Source: Setophaga petechia
Lineage: Eukaryota > Chordata > Aves > Passeriformes > Parulidae
NCBI GenBank assembly: GCA_024362935.1
Contig: JANCRA010000025.1
Span: 9,946,936-10,010,935, forward strand
Direction of reading: 5' to 3'
DNA length: 64,000 nt
Shown: piece by piece, positions 1-11,460 of the stretch
How positions within the stretch are numbered: the stretch's first letter is position 1
Layout: the number at the start of each line of letters is the position of its first letter
Notes under the pieces: generated by a model
Seen by the model: only the letters and a program-made list of their open reading frames with translations
The model's database searches: none
Told to the model about the DNA's origin: nothing
Program-made: the position numbers and the translations under genes

Positions 1-1784
1 AAACTTCAAACCAAAACATCATCACCACTTTTGATGAATTCTGTGGCAGTAAAGCACACATTAAAGATGTGCTATATATTTCACAATGGTAGTAAATATT
101 TCATTTAAATAGAAGTGTTCTGAACTTCCATGTATAAGAGCACATTTCCATGGAAACCCTGCTTACAGTTACTTTTTGGTAAAACACCTTGTTAATATTA
201 GAGCAGCAAACTCTCTAATCTCATCACAACCAAACTTGCCAAACATAAGTTCTTTTACCAAAAAAAAAGTGGAAATATCAATCAATTTGAAATGCTTTGG
301 TTATCTGTTACTATCACTTTAATTTTTGTGATAGCATTTTAAAACCCCCTTGATTTCAGACATCAGTTTCTCTCATTAAAGTAGTTTTTACCTCTCTGAT
401 CCAACCTAAGTTTATAATCAACAAATCATTTTCCAAATGAGTACTGTTGTAATTTGCTTTTAGAAAGACAGTAATAGGGAAATGCTGTCTACTACAAAGA
501 TACATCATTAGTTCATAAAGAATTATCTTCAACAGCCTTAAAATGTTAAAACACTGACTAATAAGTTGTTAAATAATCCAAGCATTGTCCTCTTTGGAGT
601 ACTTTCAGTCCATTACATTTCATGTATAGTTAATTTATCCCATTCAGCCTATATTAAAATGTCAGTTTTACACTGAATTCTGAGGTCGTGGTAGTGTGTG
701 ACCTTCTTGGGAAACAACAATGGAAGCGGTTCAGGATAAACAAGTGTGGAAAATGCTGTTCAGTGGATTTTAAGTTCTCTGTATTTTCAGTAGGTTTTAT
801 GAAAGAATAGTGCTGTCCATTTAAAAGAGCTTTTATTAAGCCTGCAAGGCCACAAGATTTGATATGGCATTCCTGGTGTTACATTGTTAGGCAATTGCTT
901 GGCATTTCTGAGGAGCTGGAAAGTGGTTTTTGGGAAATATGAAGGGTTCCTTGGATGTTACTCTTCTATTTGGATGTGAATCAGCAAAGCTCCTCATCTC
1001 CCACCTGGAACCATATTTATAAGGCTTTCCTGTTTCATCTTCCCCAACAAATCTAAGTACAGAATTTGCAAGGCAGGAGTGATACCAGTGTGTTGGTCAG
1101 CACCTTCTCCCGTGACTTAAAAAGCTCTCAAATATGATGTAGAGTAAAAAATGCAGCTCCTGGAGTGTTTTAAAATCATCTACAGCAAATGCTGTGGTGT
1201 GAGGGGAGGGAAAGAGGTGTGGGGCAAGAAGCTGAAACTAAGATCCATCAATCACACCCTGCACTTCAGAGACAATTTTTTTGTTGTTTTTTTTGTCAAT
1301 AAAGCTGGTTTTGCAGTAAACCTGCTGTGGAGATGAGTTTAAAGTGCACAAAGACCAAGACCTACAAATCTGCCTCTGTGGCATGGGGTCAGAGGGTCCC
1401 CTAAACACAGGGGACACGGGGAGATTGTCACCTGGAGAGGGGTGGCACAGCAACTAAAACCTCTTCAGGCCTCCTCAAGGGAGCTGGGAAGGAACTGCTG
1501 AAGTGGAAAGGTGCCCTCTCTGAATACATGAACATTCAACACACTTCTCCATTTTTCAAAGCAGTGTCTCAGGTTCATTTCTCTGATCTGCAAAGTGATG
1601 TGGCTTGAAAAAGTTAATAAATTGGACAGGCCACAGCTCCTGGCCAGTGGACACATCCACAGAGGTTTGGTCACATGAATCCAATTTGATTTTTAAGAAC
1701 AAATTAATTGACAATAGGACTAGCAGATAGTAGATACATCTAATGAAAATTCAAGGCAAAAAAATAATAAGCCTATATATTTTA
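1..1784. other. Unique AT-rich non-coding stretch
   Basis: No gene or repeat is recognised here. The open frames around 1151-1336 and 1465-1674 are 60-70 codons long, have no domain signal, and overlap an opposite-strand frame at 1238-1453. A T-rich tract lies at about 1277-1295. CpG dinucleotides are rare, so there is no CpG-island promoter. Confidence 0.6.
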
Positions 1785-1932
1785 TATATATATATATATA
1801 TATAAATTCATATATATAATACATATATTATATAATATCTATATCTCTATTATATATATTATATATATGTAATATATAATATATATAATATTATATAGTT
1901 ATATAGATATATAGATATAGATATTATTAAAT
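1785..1932. repeat. Compound AT microsatellite
   Basis: About 150 bases are almost entirely A and T, with alternating TA runs broken by short TAATA, TCTATATC and GATATAGATA variants. The composition is close to self-complementary, so many overlapping hairpins are possible. It is a simple-sequence tract with no sign of coding. Length is likely to vary between individuals. Confidence 0.9.
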
Positions 1933-2153
1933 ATCTAAGTCACCTTGCAGTGGTCCAGTCTAAATGAGTGGTGTGCTCTGTAGACAATGATTGAAATGCA
2001 CCTTGCTTCATTTTAAGCATTCATATTAATCTTATAATTTAAATTTAAATGATATTATTTAGTATTATAATGTTTATTGATGGTAATAATTTGTAGTCAA
2101 TGCTCAAATTTTGTGAGTCATCACTTATGGTTCATAAATTAAATGTTGTAACG

Positions 2154-2203
2154 AATATATATACACACACACACACACATATATATATTTATTTATATAC
2201 ACT
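2154..2203. repeat. Compound (TA)n(CA)n(TA)n microsatellite
   Basis: A short TA run is followed by about nine CA units, then TA units and an ATTTATTTATA tail. Alternating purine-pyrimidine sequence of this kind is a usual polymorphic microsatellite and could adopt Z-DNA or slipped structures. Confidence 0.9.
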
Positions 2204-5200
2204 ACATGTATAGATACACTTTCTTCCTCCCAGCTGATAGCAGGCATATTTTGGCTTAAATAGATAAAAACTGAAAATATTTAGGCTACAGCTCACAGCA
2301 GGAACCATCAGCAGTGAAGGTGTGTGTGTGAACCAACACGTGAAACACATCAGGGAAGAATGGCTTGTGACACTCCTAACAGTCTTGCCTAAATGAGTTA
2401 TACAGAAATAGATTTGATAACCAAGTTATTAGTTATTTCAGTACATTATATGTAATAATGTAATTATTAACTGGGTGAAAATGTTTGATGTTGCTAATGG
2501 AGCTATTTTCTGAAATTTTCCCCTTTTTGTGCAGCTTTCTGTGTGAGCCACAGTCAGGGTAGGAAGGTTTAGCTGCAATTCCACCCCTGCCCCATATACC
2601 CATAAATTCAAAAGTCATCTCATGAAAAAACTGTAATATCTGTTACCATCATCATTTATGCTTTGTAGTGGAAGTAATTCCAATAAAGTTCTGTGGATGA
2701 AGTGGAGAGGTGTCAGGAGGGATATGCTGCTTTCTTCTATATTGTGTAAGACACAAAAAACATGCACAGGAGGGAACAAAACTTTAATAATCCCACATCA
2801 GGAAGACAGAATGTACCAATCAAAAAATCTTTAAAATTGCCATCTGCTAAATCTTTCTCTCTGAAGGAGCAAAATGCCCACAGCTTTTTTTCTTATAATA
2901 GTAGAAATGGATTTTAGAACTGGAAGGCTGGTATAAACATGACAAATGTTATGAAATGGAAGCAAAATATTATCAGACAAATCAATTTACATTAAATTCA
3001 GGAATTATAAACCAGTGATTTTTTCTGTGTTTTAAGGAGTTTTCTGTGTGCAACAGTTCTCAAGCATCAAGTTTATTTTCAACTCCTTGCCCTGAATGCA
3101 AGCAAATGGGAAAATCTGAGTTGAGGAGAAAACTCAGCAGAGAGGAAATGGCTTTTGATGAATTTCCTGGCAGGTCTGTGTATGTCATAGTGGGAAAGCA
3201 GAAAATGTAAACAAGTCTTTTATTTGGTCTGAGCAGGTTTGGGAATACAATGTAGGCATTTATTGGAAACAAACCCACAACGTGATGGAAAGCGATATTT
3301 CAGTTGGTTCTGGGTTGTTTTGTTTTTTTACAAACCCTAACCCTTCTTAATCAGCTGGTTTTCATGCATATATTTCTAGATGAGTAGTGCTCCAGGAGTA
3401 AGAGGTGACTGTCATTTTGCAAGTGCTTAAGCATTAATATTTAATTCCCTTGTCACCTGATGATCTCTGTTAATTGAAAACACTGCTGTATCATAGTTGC
3501 ACCATCTGCTGAGATCAGCTGTGGGCTCTGTCCTTTTAACAGGGCTGGTGGTGCTGGACTTTTGGGGTAAGACTGGGGGGGCATGTTCTGGTTTTAGTGG
3601 AAATTCTTATCTTTCTTAACAGTCTGTTTTAATAAATGCACCTTGAGATTATAGGGGCTTGGCTTTCCCTTTCCTTTTGTGTTTTTAAAGAAGCTGGGGC
3701 TTGTGGGTCTTTGTCCTGCTTAACACTTGTGTTTGAGAGCCAAACAGATGAGGTCAGGAGGGGAGGAGTGCAGGGGGCTACTGCAGGTTTGGAGAACTGA
3801 AAGTTTGCTCAAAATGCAGTGACTTTGGGTGGTCTTCTCTGGATGACACATGGGAATAAGCATTTGAAATGTGACTCATTTTCAAATCAGTAAAAGGGGA
3901 AAGAAGGTGGCTCCACTTCATAAGTATTCTCAAGTTTTTCATTTTCAAAAGCAGCAGACAAGATTTTAATTTGCAGCAGATTCCTCTTTCTAAGAGCACC
4001 AGTCCAACACAATGTTCTGAGCTTAGGTTAAGCAGCTTGAAATAGTTAATTTTACAAAGCAGAGCAGTAATAACACTTTTCCCTGGCCTTTTCTAGGTTC
4101 TTCCTTCTCTTTCATCTGAATAATGCATGAGGCCTTCAGAGATTTACACCTATGTGTGACAGAATTTTTAATCATTTTCTATACACTCCCTTTTGAATTT
4201 TGAGAGTGACTCTTTGGTTTTTTACCTGCTTTTAGATGGAGGAAAATCAAGTGTAAAATTGAAATAATTTGAGTTATTGTTGTGATTTAGTTACAGTTAG
4301 TTTTACTTAGAATATGAAAAAATGTGGTGGCAATGAGATGATATAATCTTGAAAGTCATTGAATTTTGAACAAAAATCCCAAAGCTCTTTGGGTTAAACC
4401 CTGATGTAGAAAAATACATTTATTTTCAACTACACTCAATCTGGAATAATTATCTGCAATAAAAATGCTAAAGATGAGTTTTCAAAAGGGTGGACAACCA
4501 ACCCATCTTCCTATAGAAAGAGAAAAAAGTAGAACCCACTTTTGACTTGACAGATCAAAACATTCCTGCAGTAGGACCTAGTTTCAGGAAAAAAAAAAAG
4601 ATGAATACTTAAAATCACTCATGAGAAAACAGAATAGTGAGGAGTTGGGGAAGAGTGTGTTTTCCTTCTTGAAAATGTTTGAAATCTGTTTATGAAGGGG
4701 AAAAACTATTTAAAGGATTTGCACTCAAGTGACAGAGATGTTTTTAAGTCAAATGGGTAAAAGCTAACTCAAACACAGGGAAGTGAATGGATATTCTAGA
4801 AATGTCATGAATGCTGAAGCAGGTCACTTAGGGAGCACTAATCAAGGCTGGGAGCACATTACAAAGCAGTAGGAGTGAAATGAGATTACATTCAGTTCAT
4901 AGTGGTCATACCAAAACCAACACTTGACACTTGCTGCAATTACTCATCTGTGCCACTTACAAATGCTTCTGATATAATAGAATCGCATCAATTTGCGGGT
5001 ACAGAATGTATTTTCACAAAGGAGGCCTTTCTTGATATTGCAGTCATCTCCTAGGTCAAGTGTACCTTGAATATATAACTTTAAATTCAGTCCAACAGTG
5101 TTGTTGGAAGCTGACTTCCAACAGAAAGTTCTGGGTGGATTCTCTCTCCCAGCTGGGAATCATATGGTGCAGGTCACACCCCCCCACACCACCCTTATTC

Positions 5201-7462
5201 TTTCTTCATTTTATTGCCACTAAGATTTCACATTCTTACAATAGTTAGAGAGTTGCTATTTTCTTGGCTTCTCCTGCAAGAACTGTTTATTGTTTAGCCT
5301 TATCCTATCCCAAACCCCAGCTCCAATAAAGAAGAAACATTTGCTTGAACTGCAGGAGTAAATAATGACATGCTGGAGGCAGAAAAAATAAAGTGAATGA
5401 ACGTGTGCCTGCCAGATCAGAGATCATCTGCACACAAATAACTCCTCTCAAGTTGTTGACTGGGACATTTACTGTGCTTTATTCCTCAAAAATGATTTTA
5501 CTTTGCACATCCTTAGGTGTGGAAAGGCGTGGTGGGGAGTAGCTGGTAGGAGTCGGGGAACAAAGCAAATACAGGACTTGGAATTCAGGGTATCAAGGGC
5601 TCAAAAGGACAAGAGAGTCCAGAACAGCCTTTTCCAAACATGTGTGGATGATATTTCAATGTCATTAGTTTTGATTTGCATACTCAGCTTTAACGGTTCC
5701 ACATTGCAGCAGAACCTGGAAGGTTCTTGGACCCTTTGTTCAGACCCATTCTCCATTCCCCCTTTTGCAAGCAGGGGATTGCTTGTAAATCAAGCATTCT
5801 ACCAGAATTCTACCAGAGAATTTGACACTGAAATGGAGTGAATGAGGTTTCAGGAGTTCACCTTCCTCTTGTAAGAAAGATGTGAAAGATTTCTTATAAA
5901 TCATTTTTCTATTCATTCTATGACTGGGCCAAACTTCAGGCATTGCAGAACATTCAGTCTGGATGCTTTCTTTTAAGTTAGGAGTAATTTAGTTTTTCAA
6001 AATAAGCAGTCTTAAATCCTTAAAAAAAAAACCAATCTCTGTATATGCATGTAACTTGGCCAATCTTTTTCTTTGAAAAACATGTTGCATTTGAGACACA
6101 TGACTAAGGATTTAAGACTGCCTCATACTCTAAATGCACAAAAAGTGAGACTTAGGATGGTGCACTAAACTTAACTCTGATGTTTCCTGATATTTAAATT
6201 CTCTGGTACAATTCTATATTTCCAAAAGGGAGAATGAACAAAGGGAAAAAAAGCTCTACCTTCAAAGTTCAGCTGCAATGTGGAAATTTTAAAACTGAGT
6301 ATGCAAATCAAAATTAATTCCCAAAGATCAAGGACATGGAGTGCTCCTTCAGTTGAGTCTATTTTCAGGTTTGATAAATAATTTCAAATATGTGCTATTT
6401 AAGTCAAAATGGCTAAGAATTAAGGTGGTGTAGAAAATGTCAAATTGATGTTTTTTCAGCTAAGGAAATTGTGATTTGAGCCAACTCTCAACTGTAGCAA
6501 TTTGATGTTAAATTAATTTGTGGCACAGTTAAATCACATACCAATCTATGAATGCTACCTGGATCAAAGGGTGACCTATATCTGGAGAGAAAAGTGATGG
6601 TTTACTTTTTCCTGCTATATCTGTTTACATTTTAAATTGTTTAATTTTCTTTTAAAATTAAATGAATTTTCATTTTAAGCTGATTCAAATGGGCAACCAA
6701 GCTTTTACCAACTCACATGCTAGGCTGATGCACATTAAACATTTGTAACTCTGAATTTGAACTTGCAAAGAAAAACTTCAGTGGTTTTAGTTAAACTTTT
6801 GCATTTTAAGTATGTTCAAGGTTTTTAAATTTTATTCAAATCACTTTTCTTTAAACAATGCACTATGTAAGGTGAAGGTTCCTGGCAATGTGGGTGATTT
6901 GAAGTTTAAATTCATTTTTAATACCAATGCCCTCAGTTTTGACCTCTGTTTCCCCCTAGCATTTATGACACACAAAATGCTGACTAATATAACTGATTTT
7001 GGGGAGAGCTGTTCTGAATAAATAAACCCCCATTTTCTTCAACTTGATTAGGTTTTTTTTACATTCCTTTCCTTTTTGTCTGGCTCCTGGACAAGCAGTG
7101 AATGATTTGCAGTTTGACTGGGGTAGTCTGTGATTTGCTGCCTTGCAAAAAAAAGAAAAAAAAATCTGGTCTCACAAAAGTGTGTCTCCATACATATTGG
7201 TTCAAAAATATGCTGTGATTTCATCTTTGCTGTCATCAAAAGGAAAAGTCTTTTTGGCCAGCTGAGCACACGTGACTGCTCTGTCATTAAAATGGAATAA
7301 CCCCTGGAGCAAAGGGGAAGATGTTTGAAAAATGAAACTTCATGGCCAAGTACTAGTTAGGAACACTTTGTCCAGGGATTCTTTGTGCTGTTTGTGGAGA
7401 CAGAGGTGGAGCTTTAGGAATGAAGCTGTCTGCTAGAATTCAGATTTTGCTATTAGAGGTGC
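2204..7462. other. Unique non-coding stretch
   Basis: I see no gene, LTR or LINE in these 5.3 kb. Frames of 60-110 codons occur (for example 5503-5841 on the plus strand, overlapped by 5740-5943 on the minus strand), but none shows a recognisable motif. Short homopolymers occur at about 4590 and 7145. The sequence is AT-rich with few CpGs. Confidence 0.55.
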
Positions 7463-7494
7463 CTATTACTGTAGCTTTCATGCTACAGTAATAG
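7463..7494. repeat. Perfect 13-bp inverted repeat (hairpin)
   Basis: The left arm at 7463-7475 (CTATTACTGTAGC) is the exact reverse complement of the right arm at 7482-7494, separated by a 6-base loop (TTTCAT). Pairing stops at the next outer position on both sides, so the stem is 13 bp. That is too short for a typical microRNA precursor. It could be a DNA cruciform or a remnant of a fold-back element. Confidence 0.85.
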
Positions 7495-8463
7495 CTTTTA
7501 TTTTTAAGCATGATATCATGGCACTACTGAACTGTGGGTTTGCCTTTCATACCCCTACTCCTTTCATTAGAAAAATTTGCTTCCTGGGCATTCAGTGTTT
7601 TATTTGAGGATGGAATGCAGGAATTTATTTCCACAGTTGCAGTTATTTCACAATCATACATTTGGCCTCTCTTAAAAAGTGAGAGGCCTCTTTTACTTTC
7701 TTAAATTTTTAATTGTGAAACGTTTTGACTCTGTTGCAAATGGGCAAAGGAATGCAGAGCAGTTATGCTATGTCAGTATGTGACTGCTCAAACATTTGTC
7801 ATTCTTAAAAGTTTTTGTTTTTATTGAGAGTACTTCAGAAAAGGCTTCCAGCAGATAAGTATACATTCATTTGTGAGACCATATATATGGAGACAGGGTG
7901 ACCTCTTTAAAATACTAGTACTAGCAGTGGAATAATAAATTACCTATTTATTTTATCTCCTGGAAAAATAAATCCATCATTTTCTTGTGTGTGCTCTAGG
8001 CCTTTGCTGAGTAAAAAGTGCAATGTGAATCTCATCCAAATTTCTGCCATCAGTTCTGTACATTACATTGCATTTCTTTCATTACATTTCCATCAGGTCT
8101 GAAATAACTCCACCAGCTCTTCACATGAGTTCTTTGAAATTCAGGCCACTTCCCTGCAGTGTTGTATATGACATCAGTTTAATTGAGGCAACCAAGTTAG
8201 AAATTCATGGCAGTGATAACAAATCCATTGTCCCTCCCTGTCAGTGCTAATTAGCTCTAGGGGTGGAAAAAACTTTATTCAAAGCTGAACAGCCCTGTTC
8301 CAAAAGCAACAGTGAACAAACAGGGATCAGCATCCAGAAAAGTGAGTCAGGACTTTGTCCCAAGGGCCTCTCTCCTGGTGCCCAGTGTGCCCAGTGATGG
8401 TGAGAGGCTTTTACATCAGTGAGGGCAAACAGCTCTCTGAACTCCAGCTATTTCAGAGCTGGA
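7495..8463. other. Unique non-coding stretch
   Basis: Nothing recognisable is present. A 60-codon frame at 8068-8250 has no motif. A short inverted motif (GGCCTCTCTTAAAAAGTGAGAGGCC) lies near 7665-7690 but is imperfect and small. Confidence 0.5.
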
Positions 8464-8524
8464 AACTCTTTCAAGGAAGAGCTAACTCTTCCAAGGAAGA
8501 GCTCAACTCTTCAGGAAAAGAGCC
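8464..8524 (+). repeat. Three-copy 20-21 bp tandem repeat
   Basis: Three consecutive units of 20, 21 and 20 bases begin with AACTCTT and carry CAAGGAAGAGCT or a close variant. Units start at 8464, 8484 and 8505. The third unit is the most diverged. AGAGCT and its neighbours also give local self-complementarity with AACTCTT. It is a short minisatellite without evident function. Confidence 0.8.
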
Positions 8525-10320
8525 AGTGGTTTGCTTTCAAAAATGAAAAATGGAACCTTGTCGCTATTGAGCCCCACCTTGACTCAGCGTTGTCGCCTGT
8601 GACACAGATGAGCTGGGGAAATGTGACTGGGAGGAGAAGGGTTCTGCTGTGTGGGTCTGCCAAAGTGCTGGGAAGTCATCCTGTGAGAGTAGGTTGCTGT
8701 GGGCAGGGTAGGTTGAGTTAAGATGGAATTATCCTGAAAAAATGAGGAAAATTGTTGGGGGGAAAAAAAAAATTATTAGGAAGAAGTTTCCCTAGGCTCA
8801 AAAGCAGGTAAAGTGTGTGAGTATGTGAGTAGGAGGTAGGGGACTGTAGCAGCTTTACAGAAAAGAGTGCAGGTGTTATTTCAGAACCAACACAGAGGAT
8901 TAGGCAGCACTTTCTTTTCTCAAGAGAGCAAATACCACCTTGGAACGTGTAAACAGGAATGCAACGTTCAGGACACACAAAGTAATCCCACAAAACCTCA
9001 GAGGGAGCACTGTGCCCAGTTTGGGGTAGCAGTGTTTAAAGAGAAAAAAAGGCTCTAACTGAGAGCAATGCAGATGATCAGCAAGCTGGACCATGGGACC
9101 TGTGAGGAATCTGTTCTCCTGCCTGGGGAGTGAAAGTGTGACAGTGACTGTGAGGGTTTGAGAATTTACATAAAACTTGTGTCAGGAGGTAGGAACTGAT
9201 GTAACCTAGACACCCTATACATTTATACACCACTTCCCTGACAGGCAAGATTTAAAATTGGGCATTTGCTATAGCAACATAGATTTAGGAAAAATCTCAT
9301 GAAAGCTTTCTGTCTCCAGGAGATGCTCTCAGAAGGTCTTTGAGAGGAGGCTGAGTCACATTTATATCAGAAATGCATTTTTGTGTAAAGATTTCTGCCT
9401 TAGGAAAGGGGATGTTTCTGAAGCCCTGACCAGGTAGAGGGTGGGACAGCACTACTACAAAACAAATACTGTTAATCAGGATTGTAGCTGTGTGTTGCAC
9501 ACAATTTTGAAATGTAAAGGGATTTTTTTCTGCTTTTTATCAGATACCTTATTTTCTTTTTAGAAATTATCGGCTGTCTAGTTTTGAAATGAACATTTTG
9601 AAATTTAATTCTATGCATATGATACAATTTTATCAAAAAGTGACATCTGTTAAAAATTGCACCTGAACTGCCCTTGCCAGTTGTGCTTGATTTCTTTATT
9701 TTTACTGCTCTGAGCACAGAGGAGTAAAGGGGAACTTGAGGGTTTGAGAGAATTCAGGTTCTTTGTAAAATTATTTTTTCCTGGGGTCACAGAGCCACCC
9801 ACCCATAAGAGCACATTGGTCACCCTCAGGTGACAGAGGCAGACACAAGTGACCCAGCAATATCTGAGTTTTATGTAGGGCTACTCGTAGGCTGCTTCTC
9901 TTCCTTCATTTTAAAAATGTTACCCAGTAATGTGCTGGAGGAATCTCATCATGATGACCCAGCAAAAGGTAAATTTTCCAGCTCCTAAGCCACGTGGGAG
10001 TTTGTCTAAAAGAAATAGTTGAAATCAACCAGTTTGAATTAGAGGTTTTTTCTGTTTTCAAGAAAAAAGTTGGCTGTGTGCTTTCTCCACTCTCTCATTC
10101 TGCACTCTAATCCAGTGCTGAACAGCTCCTCCTTTTTGTGTTTAGCTGTCACCAAACATTTTGACTCTTGAGCTTTTTTTTATTACATTTTGACAGTTTT
10201 CATTGCATCCTTAGAGACTTGGTAAATTCTTGGCTGGAAACTGTTTTTAAGTAACACTGAATCAAACTCTGCAGTTGAAAAAACTCTGGTAGGAGCCAAC
10301 AGCATCTTGCTTTTTCCCCA
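8525..10320. other. Unique non-coding stretch
   Basis: No gene is recognised. Overlapping frames on both strands between 8718 and 9094 contradict each other and have no domain. A poly-A tract lies at about 8762-8771. The stretch ends at the first copy of the 380-bp tandem array. Confidence 0.5.
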
Positions 10321-10704
10321 GTAGGTGTTCACTGATCCAAATCTCTAGCTCAGTTCTGGTGTTCCAGGTTTATTGTGCTTTTTCACTGCACGACAAATTG
10401 TTGGCTACCTGCAGAAAGGGGAGAAAAACTTTTCTGCCACAATGAATCTGTTTCTGCAGCACTGTTGCTTCCTGAAATGTGCATGAAGATATCCACAAAG
10501 AAAGTATTAATGCCAGAGGACTTCCTGGCTCTCATGGCTAAGCAGGGGCAAGCTATAACATAACAGTTCAAGGTCAGACAAATAAACACCTTGAAGGATG
10601 TGGGAATGCACATCCTATTACCTATACAGTTTCCATACCTATACATACACATATATAAATACATTTATTATTTTTCCTTTGTTTTGGGAAGTAATTTGTA
10701 AGGT
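10321..10704 (+). repeat. Tandem array, copy 1 (384 bp)
   Basis: First of three head-to-tail copies. It begins with GTAGGTGTTCACTGATCC, which recurs at 10705 and 11084. It differs from copies 2 and 3 at several sites: GTTCCAG rather than GTTTCAG, GCACGAC rather than GCAGGAC, and CTGTTGC rather than CTGTTTC. It shares a doubled ATAAC with copy 3. A 62-codon frame at 10375-10563 recurs in each copy; this follows from the duplication and is not evidence of coding. Confidence 0.95.
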
Positions 10705-11083
10705 GTAGGTGTTCACTGATCCAAATCTCTAGCTCAGTTCTGGTGTTTCAGGTTTACTGTGCTTTTTCACTGCAGGACAAATTGTTGGCTACCTGCAGAA
10801 AGGGCTGAAAAACTTTTCTGCCACAATGAATCTGTTTCTGCAGCACTGTTTCTTCCTGAAATGTGCATGAAAATATCCACAAAGAAAGTATTAATGCCAG
10901 AGGACTTCCTGGCTCTCATGGCTAAACAGGGGCAAGCTATAACAGTTCAAGGTCAGACAAATAAACACCTTGAAGGGCATGGGAATGCACATCTTATTAC
11001 CTATACAGTTTCCATACCTATATATACACATATATAAATGTATGTATTATTTTTCCTTTGTTTTGGGAAGTAATTTGTAAGGT
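10705..11083 (+). repeat. Tandem array, copy 2 (379 bp)
   Basis: Middle copy. It is 5 bp shorter than copy 1 because it has one ATAAC where copies 1 and 3 have two. Private changes include GAAAATATCC for GAAGATATCC, GCTAAACAGG for GCTAAGCAGG, and GAAGGGCATGGG for GAAGGATGTGGG. Loss of the stop in the deleted motif lets the frame run to 92 codons (10759-11037), showing that the frame is not under constraint. Confidence 0.95.
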
Positions 11084-11460
11084 GTAGGTGTTCACTGATC
11101 CAAATCTCTAGCTCAGTTCTGGTGTTTCAGGTTTATTGTGCTTTTTCACTGCAGGACAAATTGTTGGCTACCTGTAGAAAGGGCTGAAAAACTTTTCTGC
11201 CACAATGAATCTGTTTCTGCAGCACTGTTTCTTCCTGAAATGTGCATGAAGATATCCACAAAGAAAGTATTAATGCTAGAGGACTTCCTGGCTCTCATGG
11301 CTAAGCAGGGGCAAGCTATAACATAACAGTTGAAGGTCAGACAAATAAACACCTTGAAGGATGTGGGAATGCACATCTTATTACCTACAGTTTCCATACC
11401 TATATATATATATACACATATATAAATGTATGTATTATTTTTCCTTTGTTTTGGGAAGTA
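11084..11460 (+). repeat. Tandem array, copy 3 (about 377 bp)
   Basis: Last copy. It follows the unit until TTTTGGGAAGTA at 11460 and then enters a T-tract instead of the junction sequence ATTTGTAAGGT, so it lacks only the last dozen bases of the unit. Its internal TA run at about 11399-11420 is longer than in the other copies, as expected of a microsatellite. It shares several variants with copy 2, suggesting that 2 and 3 arose from the later duplication or that copy 1 has diverged. Confidence 0.95.

Noticed and set aside
8464..8524. Short-repeat array as a possible CRISPR
   Set aside because: Units are contiguous with no spacers, and the context is vertebrate.
10375..11326. Conserved-looking peptide in three frames
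   Set aside because: The similarity is caused by the DNA-level tandem triplication; the frame length changes between copies and there is no sign of selection on protein.
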